A program made the position numbers and the translations under genes. Below the pieces are notes generated by a model that was not told the origin of the DNA, made no database searches, and worked only from the letters and a program-made list of their open reading frames with translations. Of a DNA stretch of 36,904 nucleotides, positions 7,117 to 15,737 are shown piece by piece (position 1 is the stretch's first letter; each line of letters starts with the position of its first letter). Location: positions 1 to 36,904 of IMG/VR virus record IMGVR_UViG_3300031227_000178. One strand, 5' to 3'. The DNA is from a virus.

Positions 7117-7725
7117 ATGGGAAAGTTTATTTGGACAAATGAAAAACGCCCCGTCAAAGATTTATTGCCAGCCGATTATAACCCTAGGAAGCTGACAGTG
7201 AACCAACGGGCTAATTTAATCAAAAGCATTGAGAAATTTGATGCTGTTGAGCCTGTTGTTATAAATACCGGTACAAGGGCCAACGTGCTGATAGGTGGCC
7301 ACCAAAGGGTCAAGGTGTACGCTGACCTAGGCTTCACAGAAATTGACGTTAGAGTGCCAAATAAAGAGCTTACACTCGCAGAGGAAAAGGAACTAAACAT
7401 AAGATTAAATAAAAACGTAGGGGGTTGGGATAATGAAAAGCTGCTAAGTTTTGACGAAGACTTTTTAAAAGACGTTGGCTTTGAAGATGATGACCTGCTT
7501 TTCTACCATGCCCAGGACGAACAGACCTTTAATTTACCAACTGCCGAAAAAGGCAAGTTCCAACAGATTACCTTTATTTTGTCAAATGAACAGGCCATTG
7601 CAATACAGGCAGCCATGGCCAAGGTTGATAACAAAGAAGCTGAAATATTAGGAAACAAAAACAAAAACGGCAATGCAATTTATACAATAGTAGACCAATG
7701 GGAAAAGCAAAGAAAATCAGAGTAG
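7117..7725 (+). CDS. ParB/Spo0J-like nuclease-domain protein
   Basis: This 202-residue protein carries a ParB-like N-terminal domain in residues about 10-110: LLPADYNPRKLT, VNTGTRANVLIGGHQRVK with the GGHxR motif, and ELNIRLNKNVGGWD. Phage proteins of this type often sit beside or are fused to DNA methylases. The C-terminal 80 residues are less conserved. It overlaps the Mom-like gene by 28 bp, so the two are probably made together. A role in the DNA-modification reaction or its targeting is inferred from this pairing. Confidence 0.75.
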   Translation: MGKFIWTNEKRPVKDLLPADYNPRKLTVNQRANLIKSIEKFDAVEPVVINTGTRANVLIGGHQRVKVYADLGFTEIDVRVPNKELTLAEEKELNIRLNKNVGGWDNEKLLSFDEDFLKDVGFEDDDLLFYHAQDEQTFNLPTAEKGKFQQITFILSNEQAIAIQAAMAKVDNKEAEILGNKNKNGNAIYTIVDQWEKQRKSE

Positions 7726-8363
7726 CCGTAATTCCTGCCAAAGTGGCCAATGAATTTATTAAACGGGTTCATTATAGCGGCAAAGTAGTACCTAATAGCC
7801 AGGTACATTTTGGTGCTTTCCTAGAGGGGGATCTACACGGGGTTATGAGTTTTGGCCCCAGCACTGACAAAAGCAAACTTATTGGCTTAGTAGAGGGTAC
7901 CCAATGGAATGAATTTATAGAATTAAACCGCCTAGCCTTTGACGACTACCTACCCAGGAACTCCGAAAGCCGTGCCATAGCCATAGCTATAAAGCTATTC
8001 AGAAAAAACGCCCCACAGGTTAAGTGGATTATTTCTTATGCTGACGGGACACAATGCGGCGACGGAACTATTTATAGGGCTAGTGGTTTTATACTTACTG
8101 CCATAAAAAAGAACAATGGTCTACGCCAGGACGAGCAGGGGAATGTGTATAATCAGATTACCTTTTCAGCCCACCGCCCAAATGAAATGCACTTGTTTAG
8201 AAAAATGAAAAAACTGCCAGGCTTCCAGCTTCGCTATATATATTTTATTGATCAAGACAGTAGGGGAAAGCTAACAGTACAGGAAATACCGTTTAGCAAA
8301 ATAGCTGAATTAGGAGCAGGAATGTACAAAGGCAAGAAAACAAACCATGCCTCGGTAGCTTAA
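7698..8363 (+). CDS. mom: Mom-like DNA adenine-modification protein
   Basis: This 221-residue protein resembles the Mu Mom family (GNAT-related), which converts adenine in phage DNA to a carbamoylmethyl form and protects against host restriction. Supporting segments are FIKRVHYSGKVVPNS near the N-terminus, VMSFGPSTDK, the RNSESRAIAIAIKLF helix, and WIISYADGTQCGDGTIYRASG. This order of motifs is characteristic. Its last 15 bp form the 5' strand of the following tRNA-like element. Modification of this phage's DNA is inferred. Confidence 0.8.
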   Translation: MGKAKKIRVAVIPAKVANEFIKRVHYSGKVVPNSQVHFGAFLEGDLHGVMSFGPSTDKSKLIGLVEGTQWNEFIELNRLAFDDYLPRNSESRAIAIAIKLFRKNAPQVKWIISYADGTQCGDGTIYRASGFILTAIKKNNGLRQDEQGNVYNQITFSAHRPNEMHLFRKMKKLPGFQLRYIYFIDQDSRGKLTVQEIPFSKIAELGAGMYKGKKTNHASVA

Positions 8364-8425
8364 TTAGCAAAGCGACTGGCAATCCAGCCAGCAGACGGCA
8401 GTGCGAAACTGACCCCGAGGCTCCA
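8349..8425 (+). tRNA. Degenerate tRNA-like element
   Basis: This 77-nt element has a perfect 7-bp acceptor stem (GCCTCGG with CCGAGGC), an encoded TCCA 3' end, TA at positions 8-9 and a D arm (GCTT with AAGC). The anticodon-like stem CTGGC/GCCAG has a 6-nt loop AATCCA instead of 7. The T arm has stem GGCAG against CTG(A)CC with a bulged A and loop TGCGAAA. The D-loop GG and T-loop TTC are both altered. No anticodon fits cleanly. It overlaps the end of mom. It could be a decayed tRNA, a tRNA mimic, or an integration-site relic. Confidence 0.5.
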
Positions 8426-8602
8426 AAATTTTTGAGAAATTAGCGACGAAAAATCAAAATGAATTAAAGCCCTATGTCTTGCGTATTCTCTACCTCTCCC
8501 CCCTCGAGAGGGAACCCCAATTTTACTATATGCGATAGGGGAGTGGAGTAGATAGGCTAAGACTAGCCAAAGACTAAAAACCCCACTCGCCCAGGAAAAA
8601 CA
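8426..8602 (+). other. Structured non-coding region upstream of terminase (candidate packaging site)
   Basis: No gene is present. The stretch contains C-runs and G-runs that can pair (CTCCCC near 8504 with GGGGAG near 8538). It also has a hairpin GGCTA-AGAC-TAGCC, flanked by GAGTGG and CCACTC that pair around it. Phage cos or pac sites usually lie next to the small terminase gene, so this is a candidate packaging site or a structured leader RNA. Neither is proven by sequence. Confidence 0.35.
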
Positions 8603-8631
8603 TCGACAGGGGGGGACAAAAAGTATATAAT
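8603..8631 (+). promoter_or_regulatory. Terminase promoter (leaderless for TerS)
   Basis: TCGACA at 8603-8608 (5 of 6 to TTGACA), a 17-nt spacer and TATAAT at 8626-8631 make a strong sigma-70-type promoter. The ATG at 8638 follows after 6 nt, so the transcript should be leaderless. Confidence 0.75.
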
Positions 8632-8637
8632 TAGAAT

Positions 8638-9144
8638 ATGAATAAAGATATTAGTCAAGACCAATGCACAGAAATGCACACATTACTGACTTTGAACGCT
8701 GGGTACTGTGTAGTTTCACAGGAACAGGTCAGGACTATAAACAATAAAATAGCTTTCCTTGAATTCTTTGAGAGTAGCATGGGCATTATAACTTCGGCCT
8801 GCGAGAACGTTGGTATAGCCAGGCGTACTTATTATTTATGGGTAAAGACAGACCCTAAATTTGCAGTAGAGGTAGAACGCATAGCTAAGCAACGGGACGG
8901 CGAAGTAGAAGACAGACTATTTCAAAAAATAAGAACAGGCGACGGTGCCTGTATTCGCTTTTATCTTGAACGGGTGCATAGTAAATATAGACAAAAAATA
9001 CTTAACGAGGTTGTGTCTGGCGATAGAACCCTAGAAGATTTAATTGATGAAGCCGAAAGGGAAAACGAAAAACTAGACAAAAAAGAAAATGAAAAAGATA
9101 GCACTGGACAACAAAAGCCTAATACAGAGCCTATTAAAGATTAG
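8638..9144 (+). CDS. terS: Terminase small subunit
   Basis: This 168-residue protein has a helix-turn-helix core: NKIAFLEFFESSMGIITSAC, VGIARRTYYLWVKTDPKF, then VEDRLFQKIRTGDGACIRFYLER. This matches the homeodomain-like phage DNA-packaging proteins that bind the packaging site. The C-terminus is charged and helical, as expected for oligomerisation or TerL contact. It overlaps TerL by 56 bp. Confidence 0.85.
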   Translation: MNKDISQDQCTEMHTLLTLNAGYCVVSQEQVRTINNKIAFLEFFESSMGIITSACENVGIARRTYYLWVKTDPKFAVEVERIAKQRDGEVEDRLFQKIRTGDGACIRFYLERVHSKYRQKILNEVVSGDRTLEDLIDEAERENEKLDKKENEKDSTGQQKPNTEPIKD

Positions 9145-10567
9145 GGATAAGCGGGGCGTAAAGGTACCGTTTAAATTAAACGTTGCCCAGCTATACTATT
9201 GGAAACGAAAGACCCGTAGAAACCTAATTGTAAAAGCCAGGCAAAAGGGCCTTAGTAAAGTAATTGATGCTGATCAGCTAATTGACTGTATTAAAAAATC
9301 TACAAACGCTGTGGTTATTTCCCATGAACGAGAAAGCACCAAGCGTTTATTTGCTGCTGTAAAATACTACATAGACAATATGGAAGTGAAGCCTGCCCTG
9401 TCTATTGATAGTAAACAAGAGATGCGTTTTCCTAAGCGAGATAGTTATTATTTTATTGGTACTGCCGGACAAAAAGCCTTTGGTCGTGGCGATACTGTAG
9501 ATAGAGCCCACCTTTCAGAAGCGGCGTTTTATGATGACCTAGAGAAAATACTAGCCGGTATTGCCGAAGCTGCCGAATATGGCACTATAGATATTGAAAC
9601 TACACCTAACGGCCGTGACCAAATATATGATATGTGGCAGAAGATTAAAGCAGGTAAAAGCCCGTACACTGCTATTTTTATACCCTGGTTTATTGACCAG
9701 GAATATAGCGTAGATAGTTTAACCACCAAAGAAAAAGAGGGCCTATCCGATGCTGTGCGTAAAATGTTTGCTATACCTGATGACCAGTTCATTGCAGATT
9801 TAACCGCAGAGGAAAAGCTGCTAGTCAAAAAGGTAGCAGAACAATGGAAGATTATTTTAACTGCCGGACAGATGAAGTGGCGACGTTATAAGATATGGGA
9901 TAAGGGCGGTCTATTTTGGCAGGAATATCCGGAAGATGAAGTTAGCTGTTTCCTACAAAGTGGCCGTAGCGTATTTAGCCAAATTACTACCGACCCTAGC
10001 AAACGTATTGACATGGAAAACTTTGATACACTACCCGAGGAGTTCCGTTTAGAAATGTCAGAACGCCAACTATATGCCGGCGTTGATTGTGCAGAGGGTA
10101 CGCTAACCGGCGACAGGCACGTGTTCTCAGTCATTGACGTACCAGACCCAGCCAAGGGCGTAGGCTATGTTATTTATGAATATGCTAGCAACGAGCCTAT
10201 TGATATATTCTGGACTAAGATAGGCAAGCTATTAAGCAACCCTGCCTTACAATTTGTTTTAGGTATTGAGAAAAATGGTGTAGGTGTGGCCCATGTAAAT
10301 AAAGCTATGACTATGGGCTTATCTTTTAACGAATGGACTACCACTGCCGCTAACCGTTCTTTGATGATCACTGACCTAGAGGAAGCCTATCGAAAGGGCG
10401 ACCTGGTAGAAAGCTATCCAGAAGCAGAAAACGAAGCCAGGGATATGTTCTATAATAAATCTAACCGGGCAGAGCATAGGTCTAACAAACATGACGATAG
10501 GGTATTTTCTAGGGCTATTGCATGGCAACAAGCTAACGCCCCCGTACCTCGTATATCAAGACTTTAA
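9089..10567 (+). CDS. terL: Terminase large subunit
   Basis: This 492-residue protein has the expected length. The ATPase half shows a Walker-A-like KARQKGLSK (residues 49-57; a variant of the RQxGKS loop common in phage terminases), NAVVISHERESTKRLF, and VDRAHLSEAAFYDD in the Walker B region. The nuclease half has LYAGVDCAEG, FVLGIEKNG and HDDRVFSRAIAW, giving the acidic metal residues of the RNase-H-like fold. It packages DNA into the prohead, working with TerS and the portal. Confidence 0.92.
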   Translation: MKKIALDNKSLIQSLLKIRDKRGVKVPFKLNVAQLYYWKRKTRRNLIVKARQKGLSKVIDADQLIDCIKKSTNAVVISHERESTKRLFAAVKYYIDNMEVKPALSIDSKQEMRFPKRDSYYFIGTAGQKAFGRGDTVDRAHLSEAAFYDDLEKILAGIAEAAEYGTIDIETTPNGRDQIYDMWQKIKAGKSPYTAIFIPWFIDQEYSVDSLTTKEKEGLSDAVRKMFAIPDDQFIADLTAEEKLLVKKVAEQWKIILTAGQMKWRRYKIWDKGGLFWQEYPEDEVSCFLQSGRSVFSQITTDPSKRIDMENFDTLPEEFRLEMSERQLYAGVDCAEGTLTGDRHVFSVIDVPDPAKGVGYVIYEYASNEPIDIFWTKIGKLLSNPALQFVLGIEKNGVGVAHVNKAMTMGLSFNEWTTTAANRSLMITDLEEAYRKGDLVESYPEAENEARDMFYNKSNRAEHRSNKHDDRVFSRAIAWQQANAPVPRISRL

Positions 10568-10573
10568 AAAATG

Positions 10574-10582
10574 TGATATAAT
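10574..10582 (+). promoter_or_regulatory. Extended -10 promoter, leaderless for portal gene
   Basis: TGATATAAT ends at 10582 and the portal ATG is at 10589 (6-nt gap). TATCAA lies 17 nt upstream of the hexamer at 10554-10559; the same TATCAA in the same place precedes the promoter at 26964. Confidence 0.75.
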
Positions 10583-10588
10583 AAATCT

Positions 10589-12745
10589 ATGAAATGGAAT
10601 AAAATCTTTAGCATGTTTAAGAAAAAGACAGCCGGCACCGAACTAGGCGGCTTTGAACTGCTAGCCAGGTTAACGTCAAAGAATTGGAGTAAAAAGAAAA
10701 TGCTGCAACAGTACGAAAAATCTTTGTACGTATTTGCCTGCGTAAATAAAATAGCTGAAAAGTGTAGTAGCATTGATCTAGAGCTATATCAAATACTTAA
10801 TTCTAGCGGCGACAATAAAGAAATTATAAGCCACGAAGCCCTAGACCTACTTTATAAAGTTAACCCGTTTCAAACAAAAACGGAGTTTATGAAGATTACA
10901 GTCATCAACCTGCGACTTGCCGGTGATGCTTTTTGGGTTAAGATTAGGAACAACGGGGGCAAGGTAGCAGAGCTTTGGAACCTACGCCCTGACCTTATTG
11001 AAATAGTGAAAGACCCTAACGAGTATATCAAAGGCTATAAGTTCACTAAGTCTGCCGGGGAAATTGTATTTTTTGCTCCAGATGATATTGTGCATTTCAA
11101 AAGCCCTACACCGTTAGACGATTACTACGGCATCAGTCCAGTGAAAAGTGCTAGCATACGAATTGAAACAGAGGCCCACGCTTCTGAATATCAAAGGGAC
11201 TTTTTCCTAAACAACGCTAGACCAGATGCTATTGTAAAAGCTGCCGGCAACCTAACACCCAGGCAGAAAAAAGAAATGCGAGAGAACTTTGAATTACAAC
11301 ACAAAGGCAAAGGTAAAAATAGTAAGCTGGGTATATTCGAGGGCGGTTTAGACTATCAACAAATTTCTATTTCTCAACGTGAAATGGACTATATTGAAAG
11401 TATGAAGTTTACCAGGGACGATATACTGGTTGCTTTCCATACACCAAAACCTATTGTGGCCATTACTGATGACGTTAACTATGCAAACGCTAATACAGCT
11501 ATGTATATTTTCTTGTCCGAAACTATCAAGCCATTGATGGGCGATATTGTAGAAAAAATAAATGAAGAACTTATTAGCCCTGACTTTGGGGAAAATTTAT
11601 ATTTAGACTTTCCAGACCCTACACCAGAAATGAGAGAACAAACCCTAAAGGACTATGAGAACGGCTCAAAAAATCACTGGTTGCTTATAAATGAAATTAG
11701 GCAGAAAGAGGGCCTAGAGCCTATTGACGGTGGCTGGGATTTATACATGCCACTAAACAACGTGGCTTCCGGTGGCCTAAAGCAAACCAAGCGTGCCAAG
11801 ACAATGGAAGATTGGGCAATGCTTCAAAACAAAAAGACTAGAATTAAAGCTATAAAAACTTTTCGTGGTAAACGTGAATTACGCCAAAGGTTTTTTATTG
11901 CAGAACAATTTAAAAAAGAATTGACTAAAACGCTAAAGGCCTACAAGGTAGAAGCTGAGGCAGAAGCTAAAGCAAAAGCTAAGGTAGCCAAAAAACTTAA
12001 ACCGCTTATTAAAGGCGAAGATCTACGTAATAAATATTTTGCTATGGTAAATAAGTCCATAGACCAAAAGGCAGCCAAGCTAAAAGAAGATGTTATTAAA
12101 TTAGCTACTGCACAGGAAGCTGAATTTATTGCCAAGCTGGCACAGATAGATGACCTAACCAAGAGCAAAGCCCTGGGCAAAAATGCTAACGCAGAAATTA
12201 AAAACTTCTATGCTGGCCAAGAGGCTGTGTGGGCAGAGTTTATTTTCCCGTTCATTGAAGACTATACTAGATCAGCCGGGCTAGATGCTATGCTTATGGT
12301 TAACCCGGAAACAAATTTTGAAATGACTGATGCTGTCCGTAAGGTACTAAAGAAACGTGCCGCCGAGTTTGGGCTGGGTGTAAACAAAACAACCAGGGAA
12401 AAAATAACCAAAGCTATAAATACTGGATTAGCAGAGGGCGAAAGTATGGCCAAAATATCAAACAGAGTAAACGATAGCTATAAAGAATTTAGCACATATA
12501 GAGCAGACCTTATTGCTCGAACAGAAGCCACCGCAGCTAATAATGAGGGCTTCATTGAAGCATATAAACAAAGTGGCGTTGCCACACATAAAGAGTGGAT
12601 AGCAACCAAGGACGATAGAACCAGGGACGAACACTTAGCAATGAATGGGGAAATAGTTAAGGTCAATAAAAAGTTTTCAAACGGGCTTATGTACCCCAAG
12701 GAACCTAATTGCCGTTGTGTAATTGGCCCAGCTCTTGACGACTAA
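10589..12745 (+). CDS. Portal protein fused to MuF-type head morphogenesis domain
   Basis: This 718-residue protein has two parts. Residues 1-400 are an HK97-type portal: SLYVFACVNKIAEKC, LRLAGDAFWVK, DIVHFKSPTPLDDYYGISP and TPKPIVAITDDVNYANA. A Lys/Ala/Glu-rich linker around 450-470 precedes a C-terminal MuF domain (about 600-715) with LIARTEATAANNEGF, DDRTRDEHLAMNGE and PNCRCVIGP, the hallmark His and Cys pattern. Portal-MuF fusions occur in other phages; usually these are two genes. It forms the DNA entry vertex and probably carries a minor head protein into the capsid. Confidence 0.9.
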   Translation: MKWNKIFSMFKKKTAGTELGGFELLARLTSKNWSKKKMLQQYEKSLYVFACVNKIAEKCSSIDLELYQILNSSGDNKEIISHEALDLLYKVNPFQTKTEFMKITVINLRLAGDAFWVKIRNNGGKVAELWNLRPDLIEIVKDPNEYIKGYKFTKSAGEIVFFAPDDIVHFKSPTPLDDYYGISPVKSASIRIETEAHASEYQRDFFLNNARPDAIVKAAGNLTPRQKKEMRENFELQHKGKGKNSKLGIFEGGLDYQQISISQREMDYIESMKFTRDDILVAFHTPKPIVAITDDVNYANANTAMYIFLSETIKPLMGDIVEKINEELISPDFGENLYLDFPDPTPEMREQTLKDYENGSKNHWLLINEIRQKEGLEPIDGGWDLYMPLNNVASGGLKQTKRAKTMEDWAMLQNKKTRIKAIKTFRGKRELRQRFFIAEQFKKELTKTLKAYKVEAEAEAKAKAKVAKKLKPLIKGEDLRNKYFAMVNKSIDQKAAKLKEDVIKLATAQEAEFIAKLAQIDDLTKSKALGKNANAEIKNFYAGQEAVWAEFIFPFIEDYTRSAGLDAMLMVNPETNFEMTDAVRKVLKKRAAEFGLGVNKTTREKITKAINTGLAEGESMAKISNRVNDSYKEFSTYRADLIARTEATAANNEGFIEAYKQSGVATHKEWIATKDDRTRDEHLAMNGEIVKVNKKFSNGLMYPKEPNCRCVIGPALDD

Positions 12746-12774
12746 TTGCGTCACTCTCAAATAAATGATATAAT
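12746..12774 (+). promoter_or_regulatory. Promoter, leaderless for prohead protease
   Basis: TTGCGT at 12746-12751, a 17-nt spacer and TATAAT at 12769-12774, with an extended TG. The ATG at 12781 follows after 6 nt. Confidence 0.75.
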
Positions 12775-12780
12775 AAATAT

Positions 12781-13551
12781 ATGAAATTCAAGCAAAATGA
12801 GATGCTAAAAACAAAGTTATATTTTCATACAAAGGAAATTGACGAAAAGAACTTTACGCTTACTGGTGTTTTGTCTACTGGCGAAACTGATAGACACAAT
12901 GAAGTGATAGACCAAAATGGCTGGGACACCAAAGAATATATGTTAAACCCAGTAGTTTTATTTGCACATGACCAATATCAACCAGCCGTAGGGCAGATGC
13001 TTAAACTTTATAAAAATGCTGACGGTGATTTAGAGGGTGTTATAAAGTTCGCCGCAGAGGAATACGACTTTGCAATGACATTGTTTAAGCTATATGCTGG
13101 CCGCTACATGCGTGCCTTTTCTGTCGGGTTCCAAAATAATAAATATGAAGTTGATGAGGAAACTGATATTATTACTTTAAAAGAAAATACACTGTTCGAG
13201 CTTAGCTGTGTGAATGTTCCGGCTAACGCTATGGCACTAGCTAAGAGTGCAGGCGTTAACGTTGAACCATTGCAAAAAATAATGAAAAAGATTTTTGAAA
13301 GTAAAACCGGAAAAGAATTTGAAAAGTCTGTAAAAACATTAACCAAAACAATAGACAAAGTAAATCATAAACAAAACAAAATCATAACTGCCTTAAAAGG
13401 CCAAAGTAAAGATAACGCTAGGACTGATAAAACCAAAGTCGAAACCCCTGCTAGCGAGGGCGATAAAAAAGGGAATTCAGTCAGCCACATAAATAAGCTG
13501 ATTAGAAACCTACAAAAGCAAAAGAAAAATATTAAAAATAAAACAAAATGA
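12781..13551 (+). CDS. HK97-type prohead serine protease
   Basis: This 256-residue protein has the U35/S78 protease layout: FTLTGVLSTGETDRHNEVI, NPVVLFAHD with catalytic His63, MRAFSVGF with catalytic Ser114, and FELSCVNVPANAMAL. The C-terminal 80 residues are Lys-rich and helical and could serve as scaffold. It matures the capsid by cutting the delta domain. The stop overlaps the capsid start. Confidence 0.9.
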   Translation: MKFKQNEMLKTKLYFHTKEIDEKNFTLTGVLSTGETDRHNEVIDQNGWDTKEYMLNPVVLFAHDQYQPAVGQMLKLYKNADGDLEGVIKFAAEEYDFAMTLFKLYAGRYMRAFSVGFQNNKYEVDEETDIITLKENTLFELSCVNVPANAMALAKSAGVNVEPLQKIMKKIFESKTGKEFEKSVKTLTKTIDKVNHKQNKIITALKGQSKDNARTDKTKVETPASEGDKKGNSVSHINKLIRNLQKQKKNIKNKTK

Positions 13552-14918
13552 ATATAAAAGAATTGATAAAAAAGTTTGTCGACAAAGGCTATGAAGCCTT
13601 AGAAGACAGCGAAAAAGAACTACTCCGTGATAACACTAGCCTTATGGAAAAGGAAGTAGCCAGCAAATTTGCTGAGGCTGAAAAAGACCTAGGCGAACTA
13701 GGCGACCTTGACGAAGAGGGCTTAAAAACTCTTATTGCTGAGGGCGTTAAAGAAAACTTAGGTGGCGACAACAAAGCTCTAGTTGAGAAGTTATCCGATC
13801 AATTAGTTGCCAAGTTTTTATCAGGTGTAAAAACTAACAGAGCTAAAGTCATTGATGCAGGCGAAAATAAAGAAGTTATTACTGATGAAAAGAAAAAAGA
13901 TAATATTACCCGTGGCTTTTTGAAAGCATTAGTCCATGACGATAAGACTGCATTGAAAACAATGCACGAAAAAGCTACTACCTTTAACCAAGGTGGCGAC
14001 GATGCAAGAGGTGGTTATCTAGTTCCCGAGGAACTTATGGCAGGAATATTACGTATAGCTCAAACTGGTTATGGTGTAGCCCGTCGTGAATTTAGATATT
14101 TACCTTTCAGTGGCCCAGGCAACGAAAGAAAAATACCTACCTTAGCTTCTAGTGTCACCGTTTATTGGGTTGATGAGGCAGCTTCTAAGTCAAGTTCAAA
14201 CCCTACTTTCGGATTAGTCACACAGACTTTAAAGAAATTAGCTGCTATTATTCCTTTCTCAGAGGAAATTATGGAAGATGCTGCTATTAACATTACCCAA
14301 CTTATTGCTGAATTGTTTGCAGAAGCCATAACCAAAGAGGAAGATGCACAGTTCCTATATGGTACAGGCTCACCTTGGACTGGTATTTTGAATAACGGTA
14401 GTGTAAATTCTGTTGCTTTAGGCACAGGTTTAGGTGTTTCTAGCGTTAGTTTTGAAAAATTAGTTGATATGCAAGATGAAACTCCAGCTGGAGCTTTAGC
14501 AGGTGCTAAGTATTACATGCACAGAACTATCGTAAGCTATCTACGTAAACTACGTACTGATGCTGTTAGTGCTTCTGACGGAGCAGGTGCGTTCTTACTA
14601 CCGCCTACTAAATCTTCTATTGAAGATATACTAGGTTATCCTATTGAATTATCCGAGGCTTTCCCTAGCAAAACTTTAACTGGTGCTTCTAAACCATTTG
14701 TAGTTTTTGGTAATTTGAAGTTAGCTTGTATTCTAGGAGATAAACAGCAAATTAGAGCTAAATTGCTTGACCAAGCAACCATTACCGATGGCGATGGTAC
14801 TACTACTATTAACTTGGCCGAACAAGACATGCTAGCATTACGTTTAGAGGAACGTGTTGGTTATATTCTAGCTATCCCAAGTGCAATCACCGTTCTAACA
14901 ACAGGTGCCGCTTCTTAA
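13548..14918 (+). CDS. HK97-fold major capsid protein
   Basis: This 456-residue protein has a helical N-terminal delta-like segment (about 1-130, Glu/Lys-rich). The capsid fold follows: GGYLVPEELMAGILRIAQ, PFSEEIMEDAAINI, FLYGTGSPWTGILN, YYMHRTIVSYLRKL, LGYPIELSEAFPS and LRLEERVGYILAIPSAITVL. Order and length are typical. The protease just upstream supports cleavage of the N-terminal part. Confidence 0.92.
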   Translation: MNIKELIKKFVDKGYEALEDSEKELLRDNTSLMEKEVASKFAEAEKDLGELGDLDEEGLKTLIAEGVKENLGGDNKALVEKLSDQLVAKFLSGVKTNRAKVIDAGENKEVITDEKKKDNITRGFLKALVHDDKTALKTMHEKATTFNQGGDDARGGYLVPEELMAGILRIAQTGYGVARREFRYLPFSGPGNERKIPTLASSVTVYWVDEAASKSSSNPTFGLVTQTLKKLAAIIPFSEEIMEDAAINITQLIAELFAEAITKEEDAQFLYGTGSPWTGILNNGSVNSVALGTGLGVSSVSFEKLVDMQDETPAGALAGAKYYMHRTIVSYLRKLRTDAVSASDGAGAFLLPPTKSSIEDILGYPIELSEAFPSKTLTGASKPFVVFGNLKLACILGDKQQIRAKLLDQATITDGDGTTTINLAEQDMLALRLEERVGYILAIPSAITVLTTGAAS

Positions 14919-14938
14919 TACGCATTAGGTTTTTTATA

Positions 14939-14962
14939 GGGAGCCTCGGGTGCGGGGCTTCC
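14939..14962 (+). terminator. Strong hairpin after capsid gene (terminator-like, no U-run)
   Basis: GGGAGCCTCG, loop GGTG, CGGGGCTTCC form a 10-bp stem with two G-T wobbles. It sits 20 bp after the capsid stop. No T-run follows on either strand, so it may be an RNA processing or stability element that protects capsid mRNA rather than a classical terminator. Confidence 0.5.
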
Positions 14963-14996
14963 AAACAGATAACTTAATAAAATTAAAGTCAATTAT

Positions 14997-15509
14997 ATGG
15001 CAGCAACAGTAGAAATTTGCGAAAGTAATGGAGCAGGCGAAGCCATTACTCACAATATTACAAATTCAAATAAGGGTAGTGTCGACACCCCTAATTTAGT
15101 GGCAGCCGATTATCCCGTTGTGCCAGGCGAAAATAGCTTTGAAAAATGGCAGCGTATTCACGTCACGGCTATGGGTGGTTCAAGTAAAATTGATAACCTA
15201 AAAATTTGGCGTGTCACAGCCCTTGGTGGATCCGCAGTGCATAAAACTAACGCTAGAGAGAGTGCATACGACGGAGCCCAAACCTACGCCCAGCCCTCTG
15301 CTTCTGACCGTAGCGGCACTTATGACTACACAGAAGCTATGCCTACTACTGAACCTAGCGGAGCTAACCTAGGCATTGGTGGTGCTTTAGCAGGCGAGTT
15401 AACCGGTGTAGGTTATTCAGACTACTTAGTCCACCAAATACAAACTGACGGTGCCGACGTAGCAGGTGCAACTACCACAATGCACTATCAATATGACGAA
15501 ACAGCTTAA
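14997..15509 (+). CDS. Putative virion protein (170 aa)
   Basis: The protein is rich in Gly, Ala, Ser and Thr with beta-like stretches: NSFEKWQRIHVTAMGGSS, NLKIWRVTALGG, GVGYSDYLVHQIQT, MHYQYDET. The NLKIWRV pattern is seen in head-decoration or fibre-like phage proteins. Position immediately after the capsid gene suggests a capsid decoration protein. No signal peptide or membrane helix is present. Family not identified. Confidence 0.55.
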   Translation: MAATVEICESNGAGEAITHNITNSNKGSVDTPNLVAADYPVVPGENSFEKWQRIHVTAMGGSSKIDNLKIWRVTALGGSAVHKTNARESAYDGAQTYAQPSASDRSGTYDYTEAMPTTEPSGANLGIGGALAGELTGVGYSDYLVHQIQTDGADVAGATTTMHYQYDETA

Positions 15510-15520
15510 TATAAAAATAT

Positions 15521-15727
15521 ATGTCAAAACACATTTGCTCTCCTTGTAATAAGGAATTTGCCACTGAGGCAGAATACTTGGCCCACGTTTGTGTAAAGTC
15601 AGGTAAAAAACCAACTGAACAAGATCACTTAAAAAATACTACCACACCACATATAGCCAAAGTGTCTGCTGGTGCTTTAAAACGTGGTGCTGATAAGGTG
15701 GCCAAACCCGCTACACCGGCCAAGTAA
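15521..15727 (+). CDS. Small zinc-finger protein (68 aa)
   Basis: Residues 6-24 read CSPCNKEFATEAEYLAHVC, a C2H2/C2HC-like finger (C-x2-C-x12-H-x-C). The rest is a basic Lys/Ala-rich tail ending PAKPAK-like. Small fingers of this kind occur in phage structural regions; role unknown. Confidence 0.6.
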   Translation: MSKHICSPCNKEFATEAEYLAHVCVKSGKKPTEQDHLKNTTTPHIAKVSAGALKRGADKVAKPATPAK

Positions 15728-15737
15728 AATATAAATA

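Noticed and set aside
8349-8425. Calling the element a normal tRNA-Trp (CCA)
   Set aside because: The U before CCA is not in position 33 of a 7-nt loop and the flanking bases do not pair, so no isotype is assigned.
14939-14962. Classical rho-independent terminator after the capsid gene
   Set aside because: The stem is strong but neither strand shows a U-run, so it is recorded only as terminator-like.
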